DNA of 64,000 bases from Sphagnum compactum (taxonomy: Eukaryota; Bryophyta; Sphagnopsida; Sphagnales), in NCBI GenBank assembly GCA_965153455.1, contig OZ234499.1, forward strand, positions 5,625,577 to 5,689,576, given 5' to 3'. Position 1 is the stretch's first letter, and each line of letters opens with the position of its first letter. This document shows, piece after piece, positions 54,746 to 64,000 of the stretch. The position numbers were made by a program, and so were the translations under genes. The notes under the pieces are model-generated. The model ran no database searches, was not told where the DNA came from, and saw only the letters and a program-made list of their open reading frames with translations.

Positions 54746-57700
54746 TAAAAATATAAAAAAAATCCTCACTGATATATATGTAGTAGAATAATCTTTTCCA
54801 TTGCAATACCTATGTATATTTTGGTTGAATCTTTCCCTTTTGTTAAGATGCAAATCTGCACATGAAGTTGTTTGTCCCTCACCTTAATTGCCTCCTTAAA
54901 CACAGGAATTTTGCAATTGGTATAGGAGAAAATACTACTTTACACTTTTCACCTATGTTTCTAGCCATTTTTTTCATTGTTTTTTAGTTCTTAAGGTTGC
55001 CGTAATGTTGTACTACCAGGATGGAAAGCAAAAAGTGGAGCTCGCATATGAGGAAGGACAATGAGGACAATGCTTTTGGTAAGCTATGATTCTTCTCCAT
55101 TTTCTCCACTTGTTTTCTTTTTTTTTATGTTTGTCGATTTTTTCTTCCCCACTTGTCCATTTGTCTCCACTTTGGTGTTCTTCATCATCTACATATCAAT
55201 GCTTTTTATCTTCGCTTCGCTTTGCATTGGCTTACTTTCTCATATGTTGGTGCTCTAACTCGTTTGTTGCATCTTGGCACTCATTGTTTATGTGTCATTT
55301 TATGTTTTTTTGCTTGTCATTTTTTATTTTCTCATTGTTTTTTGCTTGTTTTTGCAAGTTTTTTCATCCTTGGCAAATTCTTCGTTTATGTTGCATTTAA
55401 TTGAAGTGTTCATGTCTTACAATGTTCTTCCTTTTTGCTACATTTTGTTGAAGTAATGCATTGTTGTTTTGTTACATTGTGTTGCAGTACATTGGATGCT
55501 TTCTTTGTTTTTTTTCTTTACTTTTTGTTTTCCCTTTGTTGTTGTGCAGGTGTGGTCAACATATGCATTCTTTCTTTTCTTTTGTTTATAGTTAGAAGAT
55601 CATGATCATCTTATTCACCTATTTTGGCATCAAGTTGTTTTTTTTTAAAATTGTATTTTGTTGAAATGTATATCTCTTATGGTGTTCTTGTTTGTTGCAT
55701 TTCATTGAAGTGTGCATTTCTCACAATGGTTTTTTTCTTTGTTGAATGTGTCATTGTCTTGTTGCTTTGTGTTGCAATTCATTATAGTTGTGATGCATTG
55801 ACTTTTTAAATTTAATAATAATATTATTATTATTTTAATGTTTCTTTGTTATTGTGGGTGTTGTTTTGTTTTATTTATTATTGTTGTTGTTGTTGTTGTT
55901 TTTTTTTTTTGTGGGTATGAGTTGGTGATATTTTTAATTTCTCTTTGCATTTTTGTTCATTTATAACCTTGTTTTCTCCTTCAATTTGTGTGAAGATGGA
56001 CAACATGTGTTTATAGAGGCTTCCATATTTGTTCCTTTGAATGGAAGCTTTCTTTTATTTGTTTCATTTTTAAATTTTTTTTGTTCCTAGTTTTGTTGCT
56101 CAATGTTTCATAATAATGAACCAAATTCTATGAAGCTTTGTAGAAAGAGTTATAAACATTTTGTTGATGAAGTTTTCTTTCAAGGTTTACGTGAATTAAC
56201 ACCTATTCAACTTTTTTATGCTAAAGTTTTTACATTAGGGTTTACACTATCCACATCTTTTAATGTTTTTAGATCAATTTTTACACCATCCTCATCTTTT
56301 TGAAGTTTTTGCAATAGGGTTTACAACATCTTCAACTTTTGTTATTACATCAGGTACACCTTCTTTTTCTAATTTTGTAAGTTATAGAATTTTATGGTCT
56401 AATGATGGACATGAAATTGACTTATAACTTTTTGATTTTCTTGAATCTCCTCATTTTCCCACAACAAATGTTGATGTTTTGGCATTTCCAAATTTTTACA
56501 ACTATACAATTTCCTTGAATGTCAATGATCTTAAGGTTTTAATAACTAGGTCCCAACCTTTCTCCCAACTCTAATGATGTTATTGCATTGATTGTGATGT
56601 GGTTCCTACTATTAATGATGAATTTGCTTTTAATCAGGTATTTTGCAAATTTTGATTTCTTAATCTTATGAAACAAAGTTGAACAACGTTAACGAAGACA
56701 ACCATAAAGGTACAAACATGCCAAGGATTATGCTAATAATGTTTTTGATGAATGGTGGAAATTTTGAAGCTATGGCACAAAAATATTAAAGCAAATCTAT
56801 TTGAAAATGAAAATATTGTTATGGGGTTAGTGGACATGTTAATGTTTGGTCTTCAAACTGCAAAAAAATACTAGAATATTTATTGTCAAATTGAAGTATA
56901 ATTATCTAATTTTCGTTGTTTCATTTGTTCATTACTTTTGATTCTAATTGTGTTTTGTTATAATGCAATGTTTAGTCATTGATCAAAGGTATCAGTAGGT
57001 TGATTTGACAAAGATAGAATCGACGTGTTGTGGGATTATGTATCATTAGACTATAATTCTTTTTTACTAGTCTCAATTGCTTGGGTCAAGATTACTAATG
57101 ATGAAGTTGCATTGTAGGGTTCTAATGCTAGTATTGAGAAAGTTATCATGAAGTTGAATGTTATTTCTATTCAAAAAGAGTGTATAATGTCATTTCAATT
57201 AATATGTCACCCACACTTCCATATGGACTGAATTGAAGGTTTGGCTATTTATGTATCAATATTTTTTTATTAAAGGTTGCTTTGAATTGTAGAAGGTTAA
57301 TTTGAAAAATTATGTTTTGTTTATTTGCCTACTAGGGTGGTTTTGAGGTTTCACCTTTCAGTTTCAAAGAATTTGTTCATATGTGGCTTAATGTTTGGCT
57401 TGATGATAATTTAGGTTTTCATCTTCAGCCTCTTTTCTTACTTTCTAGACAAATGGAAAAAGAGTGATGAAATTTACTAGTTAGGAATTGGTGGTGGTGG
57501 TGGTGTTATTTTAACATTAAAAGTTTCTATTGGTGGTGGTTTTGCTTTGATGTTAAGAGATTCTAATGTTCATGATGTTGATGTTAAAAAGGATGTTGTA
57601 GTGTAAACTTAAAAATCAAATATATGCCATGTTGATGATGATGGATTTTGGAATCGGATGTTTGATTTTGAGCTTCCTAAGGACAAATGACTGTAAACAT

Positions 57701-57950
57701 TTCATATGTAGTAAAGATTTCAAATTCTCAATGTCAACATGACTTCCACTCATGTGTTCAACCAAAAACATAATTTTCCAATAACCATTAATGTTTTGAT
57801 GGAATTGAAGTCCAAAATTTGAAATCCATTCATGGATTGGTGGTAGGTGCAATAAACAAGGTAGTCTAATTGTTTTGGTCTTTTGAAATGTTGGTCTTTC
57901 TTTTGGGTTAGTGAGTCGATGAAAAACTTTATATTCATATCATGATACTG
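54746..57950. other. T-rich spacer with repeated TTGCATTTCATTGAAGTG phrases
   Basis: Between 55380 and 55800 the phrase TTGCATTT.ATTGAAGTGT.CAT.TCT.ACAATG recurs about four times in degenerate form. The overlapping open frames at 55061-55456 are poly-Phe/Leu/Cys artefacts of T-rich sequence. The frame at 56103-56303 is unrecognised. A (TTG)n run occurs at about 55875-55900. Confidence 0.5.
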
Positions 57951-57954
57951 TTAC

Positions 57955-58470
57955 ATATTTGTAGATTCTTATTTTGATCCATTCAAAGATTTACAGTTTC
58001 ATGGTTTTGTTACATAAATAGATTTCATAGTTTAATGATTTCACTAAGAGCTTGTGATCCATTCATACATTTTTAGATTCTTGCTTTGATCCATTCAAGG
58101 ATTTACAATTCATGGTTATGTTACATAAATCATAATTTAGTAACTTTACTTAGAGCTTGTGATCCATTTAACCATTTTTAGATTCATACTTTGATCCATT
58201 CAAAGATTTACAAATTCATGGTTTTGTTACATAAATAGATTTCATAATTTAGTAACTTTACTTGGAACTTGTGATTGATTCAACCATTTTTAGATTCATA
58301 CTTTGATCCATTCAAGGATTTACAGATTCATGATTTTGTTACATACATAGATTTCATAGTTTAGTGACTTTACTTGGAGCTTGTGATTTGTTCATACTTC
58401 TTAGTTTCATACTTTGATCTAGTTAGGGATTTACAAATTGTTAGTTTTGTTACACTCACAAATGTGATAT
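57955..58470 (+). repeat. 112-bp tandem repeat, ~4.5 copies
   Basis: The landmark TTTGATCCATTCAA recurs at 57976, 58088, 58193, 58305 and (variant) 58416, i.e. spacings of 112, 105, 112 and 111. It is accompanied in each unit by GATTTACA, TTTTGTTACATA, TTCATA.TTTAGT and CTTGTGAT. Confidence 0.9.
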
Positions 58471-58729
58471 TTTTTTTAATAAATTTTTTGTTGTTGTTGT
58501 CATGGGTACTTTAGATTGAACTCTTGATTATTATTATGAATTTAATTTAAAATTTTATTTTGCATCTATATATATATAATTAAAAAAATTATCAATTTTT
58601 TTTTGTAAAAAAATTGAAGTGTTTTTTGAAATTTGAATTTCAAATTTTGTGGTAGTATAGTGTAGTTCAGCAGGGTTTTAGTTTTTTTCAATTTTGTGAT
58701 TAGTAACTGAAGCGGTGATCATACTTAAG

Positions 58730-60030
58730 ATTGTGGATCAATTCCGGGAAGATTCGTGCTTTCCGATGGTCGATTAAATGGCAGAATCATCTATTGGCCT
58801 GGAGGAGGAAAGGCGACGACGACAGTTCCGAAGTTGGAACCGACCTTCTTCCTCCTGCTCCTCTTCCGTCAAACGCTTGGACGCCGCTGTTTCTCTCCAC
58901 CTGCTGCTTGCTGCTGCCGCTGCCAACGTCTTTCGTCATTCCGACGCCGTCCACCAACTTTCCTCTTTTGCGATTCTTTTGGTGGTGGCTGGCGATGGTG
59001 GTGGGACCTGTTCAACTGTCGTTTTCTTTTTTCTAATCTTTCGTTTCATTATTATTATTATTATGCTGTTTCTTTCTTCCGAGACTTCTTCTTTTGCCCC
59101 TGTTGCTGAACGGTTTCGCGTTCCCAGTATATCCGTGTAGCTGCTACCAACACAAAGCCAGCCGGGGTGAGAGTGCGAGTGTCTTCTTGCCATTTTGATC
59201 GTGTTTCTGACGCGGCTCGTCGTCCGGATTGGAAGCCTGATTTTAAGGTGATTTTTTATTTGTGCAAATTTCTTGCATTCTTGGCCTGAGCTGTAGGAGC
59301 CACCGCTGCGGTGCTTAATTAATTTCTTCCCATCGCGCTGCTGTTTGTTTGTTTGTTTGTTTGTTATGCATTTTGGCGCTGCTACGGGACCTGGAGCTTC
59401 AGCCTCTCTATTCCGGTCTTGGCGGCAACAATTTCCTGCATTTGCATGTTGGTTCTTGCTGAGTAGAATATGTGTTTTTTTCCCTCCTCCTTTAGGGTTC
59501 TATTATCTGCTCTTTCAGTTGTGGAGGAGGATTTTTTAAAATTGTGCATCCTTTTTGTGTTCCCCGCCGCCCTCCCCCCCGGGTCTATTATTCTTCGTCG
59601 TTGCCGGAAATCGTAAACGATATCCCTTTCCTAGACTTCAATCGCGTTGTTGTTTCTTGCGGTATTATTACCAAGGATCAATTGCCTGGAAAAGAGTGCA
59701 GTGAGCGCGTGCGGAGAACAAATCGCTTCGTCCTCCTCACCGAGATCCTTTCGATTGTCACACTTCCTTCACCATAGCTGGTATTTACCATTTCGCCTAC
59801 GGCCTCTTGAGGTCAGAGAGATGATGACAAGGTCCATCACAGTCTTAATTGCTGATGGTTCACTGTAACAACGGTCTCAAGACGAATTCTCTTTAGCAGT
59901 TTCATGGAATCTGTCTGGATTTCTTGTGCAAGAAGCTCATGAGAGCTGATGAAGTGAGTAGTTGGGTGTCATGGCAGATAGTCACTGCTATTGACGATGA
60001 AAAAGATGGTCTTTTGTGACACATATCTAA
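58730..60030 (+). promoter_or_regulatory. Probable promoter and 5' leader of the ALMT gene
   Basis: GC content and CpG density rise sharply at about 58730 after kilobases of AT-rich DNA, and three frames stay open to about 59140. A possible donor AAG|GTGATT lies at about 59249. Microsatellites (ATT)n at about 59050 and (GTTT)n at about 59343 are present. No protein homology is seen in any frame, so I read it as transcription start region, leader exons and leader intron of the downstream gene. A separate short gene is possible. Confidence 0.4.
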
Positions 60031-60376
60031 GAGCATCTCCACTGGTGCTCAGTATGTGGCCCAGCACTGGAAATCTTGGAAGAGCTGCAGCAGTCATGTC
60101 CAGTGGATCCACCAGAAGACTGCTGTGACCCTGGAAAAATGCACAGCTTCCATGGCCCTGGAAGAGTCTAATGAACACAGTCAAATTGGATTTATTGGCT
60201 TCTCTGTGTTTACGATTGGCTAGATAGTTTGATTTGTCCAAGTGGGTTGCTTGTAGCAGTCTCCCACCTATTTGCATCCCAGTTTATGGGTGGGGTTGGA
60301 AAAAAGTAAATAACTAAAACTTGGATGTGACAAATATTTTTGCAAGGTCATGTACTGAGCACCGCTGGAGATGCTC
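60031..60376 (+). mobile_element. 346-bp Tourist-like (PIF/Harbinger) MITE
   Basis: The terminal inverted repeat begins GAGCATCTCCA; left GAGCATCTCCACTGGTGCTC and the right-end reverse complement GAGCATCTCCAGCGGTGCTC extend to about 31 bp with five mismatches. It is flanked by TAA at 60028-60030 and 60377-60379, the 3-bp TWA target duplication of PIF/Harbinger elements. There is no coding capacity. It lies about 110 bp before the presumed acceptor of the first ALMT coding exon. Confidence 0.85.
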
Positions 60377-60536
60377 TAAGGTCATCATTACCACACTGAT
60401 TCTTGTCTTCTTAGGTTTGGTTTTGATTGAACTGACATAAAAACGGTTACCTTCAAAATGGTTCTGCAATCTCTTTGTTGCAGGACTCTCTTGGATCAAA
60501 GGAGAACTGGGTGGGACTCATCATCCCTGCAGTGTT

Positions 60537-60557
60537 ATGACTGAAGGTTTGGATTGA
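60537..60557 (+). promoter_or_regulatory. Short uORF just upstream of the ALMT start
   Basis: ATG ACT GAA GGT TTG GAT TGA ends two bases before the ALMT ATG at 60560. It lies in the same exon if the leader intron ends at the CAG at 60481-60483. Such an arrangement could affect initiation, but this is inference. Confidence 0.45.
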
Positions 60558-60559
60558 GG

Positions 60560-63500
60560 ATGGTGGCAAATAAGGAAGCTGATGGCTCCTTGCATGTGCC
60601 TCTGTTGGGGAACCAGTACGATGACAGGACACATCCTTATTATGCCAATGGTATGCAAGAGGATGAATTTGTCCTGCCAGTGGAAGAAAACTTCCACACT
60701 ACTGCACTTGGTAGATCAAAATCTGCATTGCAAAGTGGTGGAAAACATCATATGGCCAATAAGAGTGAACAATTGGAATCGGAAGCACAGCATTTAGCAG
60801 GTGGGAGTGGGAATCCATTTGAGCAAGTGCAAACTGCTCCTCATATATTGCGTGCTAGAGATTACCCTCCACACTCATGTGATGGAGATCATCATCAAGC
60901 TGCATCTCATCGAAGGCATGGTGGCTCAAGGCGAAATCTACGTAACCCTATTGCAAAGAAGTCATTTGTGGTAAGGGCTGCACACAGTGCCAAAACCAAT
61001 CCCACAAACTTCCTCTACAATGTACTGCAAGGTGTAGTTCTTTGGCCAAAGTGGAGCTGGGCAGCAGTAAGTGCAAATTCTGGTCTTACAATCTTATCTT
61101 TGAAACAAGGTGAGCTCCAAGACCTGGTTATTTTTATATTTCACTGTGACTCGTGACATCCAGTGGTAGATGTAATATAGGAGCAAGCATGTATGCACAG
61201 AGATAGTGTTGTTGCTGTTCACTGAGTCAAAGTCTGGGTTGTGTCTTTTTGCAATATCCTCTGATCTATACTTAGGTGTTTCTGGTGTAATTTCTGAGTT
61301 TTTCTTGTATGTGGGTGCCTTTCTCCGAGTTGCATATTCAAGGTGATGTCATGTATACTGTGCAGAGGCTAGCTGTTAATGCTGTGCCGTTTGTTCTGGA
61401 CTTTTAGTGTTCTCCAGGAAGACATTTTTTTTCATTGATGAAGTGATTCAATCTTGAGGTTGGCTTGCAGGATTTGTTGCAGGCTTGGCGTCAATACTGT
61501 GTGTAATTCCTTTCCCGGACCCATTTGATGAAGTCAACTCAATAGCACTTTGGGCTGTAGTGACAACTGATCTTCTTTATGAAAGCAACATTGGCCTTTC
61601 TGTCAGCAAAGGCTTCAACCGTGTCTTGGGAACTTTAGTTGCAGGACTTATAGCAATGGCATTGAATCAGATTGGTCCGATTCTTGGGTACCAGATATAT
61701 CCATACTTTGTGGTAAGGAAATTGTTTACCTGAGTGCAGTCTGGTGCAAATGGGTGCTTAGGAAACTGGTGGCTCTTGCTTTACTCGTAAGCATGAGTGG
61801 TGTTATTGGCCTGTGTAATTGTGTCTCCACTATATGGATCTGCTGTGTGGTTAATCAGCTGATATGTTCTGAACCCAAAAATGCATGAACTGCACAGGTG
61901 TTCTGTGTCATAGTTGGGGGTGCTGTTTTACGCTTTTTTAAAGGAATTCCACCTTTGAAGGATCAATGGGGCTATGCCTTCACTGTGGCAACCATTGCAT
62001 TTCATCTTTTCATTATAACAGCCTATACGCAACCAGAGAGGTGGACATTGCCAGTGCTGAGGTTCTCCATGATCTTGCTGGGGTTCTTCATGTCTACTCT
62101 TGTCAACTTGGCTATCAAACCCATATATGCTGGAGATGCCCTGCATAAACTTGTGGCAAAAAATTTCGAGACTGCTGCCTCTGTGATTCTAAGGTGCAGT
62201 TCATACCTGCACTGAGTACCCAGATGACAGCCATATGGACTTGGCTCCTACTCTTTTGTTGTGTTCCATTTGTGTGGAGGTTAAGCTTTTTGGTCTGATT
62301 ATTCAGACAGCAAAATACCTCTTTATCCCACCAAGGATTATTGGATTTGAGAAGACAAGCTGACTGCTGTGTTGAACATAGGTTGCTCTATAATTATTTG
62401 TAATTAGACCAGGAAGAACCTGGACCATTTTTGTTGTGGAAACTTGTTATTGTCTATATGGAATATTAGCTGTTCTAAGCGCATGCTTGCCAATCACATG
62501 CAGGAACTGATTACTTCTCTTTGTAGTCTTGATTGTTGCCTGGTCTGGTGGTTTGCAAATGACATACAAAAAGAGTTACTTTTTCTTTCGGGTCTTTGGT
62601 TCACATGAGCATGGAGTTCACAGGTTACATTTGTTTGCAGGTGTGTTGAGGAGTATAATAAAGATACAAAACTGGACCATGTCCCTGACATTCTCAGTGG
62701 TCTCTCTGTGGATGACAAGATCCATCAGAGCTATCATGAAGTGGTGATGTCTGACTCAGATATCGACAAATTGGTGAGTTCAAATTTGACCTTTCAAAGT
62801 ATCTCATATGATTTAATCAGCTTTTTTTGAACTTGGTCTGAGGTATGTTCAGTTCTGGCCCATTTTTACAGGTAGAACTATCAGATTATTAGACTTTGTC
62901 CTGAATTGTCTGCCTAGAGAGCTTGGAAATTAACCTGTGACAAAGGAACTGGACCTATGTCCAGGAATCTTTACATGTAGCTTCAGGCCATGTCTCGGTT
63001 GCTGATATCATGCTTGCTTGAGAGCTAAGCAGCCCCACTTTTTAACAACATGCAGATTTTGCCTCTTGATGCATGAAGGGGAATGGTGACTTGATTACCT
63101 TGTTTTGCAGCTCAGTGCAGTGCATTGGGAGCCTTGCCATGGTCCATTCTTCATGGGATATCCCTGGGATCTATATGATGATATCACTGACTATCTTCGG
63201 TACACCTTGTATGATGTTATTGCCCTGGACTCATGTTTACGTGCCAACATTCAAGCTCCCAAGCATCTGAGGGAAATTTTTGCAAAGGTTTGTCCACACT
63301 TTTGTCATGCTGTTGTGCATTTGTGGGTTTAGTTCAATTTGAGAAGAGGCTTGGTGAGGTTGCTGTCAAGTCTACCCTTTATTCCCTGCCCCTGCCCATC
63401 CTCTCCCATAATCCTAACCCATTATTTTTAAGGTCCTTTGTTTAGCCCCTCATTATTTGTACCTACCAGGACATCAACAAAAAGTGTTAGCTGCCAGGTG

Positions 63501-64000
63501 GTTTGACATATTTTCAGTTCCTGTCATGAGCAACAAGGGTTTTGAGATGCAGTGGTGCTGCAGGATATGGATACCATTGCTAAGGACTGTGCAACTGTGC
63601 TGAGAACATTGGGTGAGAGCATCAAAAACATGAAGAAGTTTGCATCCAAGGATATATTGCGCCGAGCACAGGAGGCTGCTGTTTTGCTTCAGTATAACAT
63701 ATATGTTCACACTGATCTTCTTCTAGGTAGTGCAGCACCAGAGTCCCCTATGCATCCAGCATATACAACTGCAACTTCTCCATTCTCTAGCATGCATCTG
63801 AGGGAATCACCACAAGATTATAATGCATTTTCTAGAAGTTGGACCGGAGATCAGCAAGCTTCAATAATTGGGCATGAGGGCTCACCAGGTGTGGTTATTT
63901 CAAGTCTCGATGAACAGCTCTGCAGAAGCTCATCAGGCCAACAAACTGGAGAGCACCAAGAACGGCCTCTTCCTGGCAAGAGTTCCCTAGGGCTAAATAG
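60560..64000 (+). CDS. ALMT: Aluminum-activated malate transporter (ALMT) family channel, 3'-partial
   Basis: Membrane anion channel family (PF11744) that carries malate and other anions across plasma membrane or tonoplast. Coding exons: 60560-61109, 61471-61712, 61898-62193, 62641-62773, 63111-63287 and 63564 to the window end; all GT-AG and in phase, at least 611 residues. The N terminus is long, hydrophilic and His/Ser-rich (about 145 residues). Membrane segments follow at about 150-360: VSANSGLTILSLKQGGFVAG, SIALWAVVTT, SKGFNRVLGTLVAGLIAMAL, VFCVIVGGAVL, AFTVATIAFHLFIIT and ILLGFFMSTLVNLAI. Then come PIYAGDALHKLVAKNFE and the ALMT hallmark WEP (413-415, in WEPCHGPFF..YPW). The C-terminal half is cytosolic-type helical, then Ser/Pro-rich and still open at 64000. 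The start is the first in-frame ATG after the leader uORF. Which ion and membrane it serves cannot be told. Confidence 0.93.

Noticed and set aside
55061-55404. Overlapping Phe/Leu/Cys-rich frames that look like membrane proteins
   Set aside because: They arise from T-rich low-complexity DNA in all three plus frames.
58778-59140. 120-codon GC-rich frame as a separate gene
   Set aside because: Three frames are open at once, with no conserved motif; more likely leader sequence of the ALMT gene, though not excluded.

Overview
The window is nuclear DNA of a land plant. Four plant genes with GT-AG introns are scattered in AT-rich DNA full of decayed transposons. A plastid-type glucose-6-phosphate dehydrogenase, an ALMT-family anion channel and a CACTA element rule out animals and fungi. 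The mostly short introns (about 70-900 bases) and the style of the hAT and LINE relics would fit a non-flowering lineage such as a lycophyte, fern or bryophyte, but that placement is tentative.

Layout. 1-2950: minus-strand splicing factor gene of the YJU2/CWC16 (CCDC94) family, seven coding exons visible, 3' end beyond the left edge. 3.0-10.47 kb: AT-rich spacer with degenerate tandem repeats. 10.47-14.34 kb: truncated minus-strand CACTA (En/Spm) element with a TNP2-like pseudogene, cut off by an LTR fragment. 14.3-18.5 kb: LTR fragment and two MITE copies, one with a perfect 8-bp target duplication. 18.78-24.21 kb: complete 12-exon plastid G6PDH gene of the G6PD4-like type. 24.2-34.6 kb: repeat-rich spacer containing a CCTA-rich block, a solo LTR with a perfect 5-bp target duplication, and a 1.4-kb foldback. 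35.19-36.91 kb: two-exon SWP73/BAF60 (SNF12-like) chromatin remodelling subunit. 38.4-42.6 kb: minus-strand LINE with ORF1 and ORF2 broken by many stops. 43-47.8 kb: further decayed repeat copies. 48.4-50.2 kb: minus-strand hAT transposase pseudogene. 50.6-51.2 kb: hairpin-forming minisatellite. 51.9-58.5 kb: dispersed repeats and a 112-bp tandem array. 58.7-64.0 kb: 5' region and first six coding exons of an ALMT gene running off the right edge, with a Tourist-like MITE just upstream.

The genes do not form a pathway. They cover pre-mRNA splicing, plastid oxidative pentose phosphate metabolism, SWI/SNF chromatin remodelling and organic-anion transport. All exon boundaries were placed by eye from splice signals, reading phase and family similarity. 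The more novel signals are (i) a repeat module shared between an intact solo LTR and a foldback with tRNA-like ends, (ii) a tandem NAGNAG acceptor between the two putative redox cysteines of the G6PDH, (iii) a LINE whose identified premature stops are almost all explicable by C:G to T:A change, and (iv) a minisatellite whose units can fold into stems capped by GNRA-like loops.
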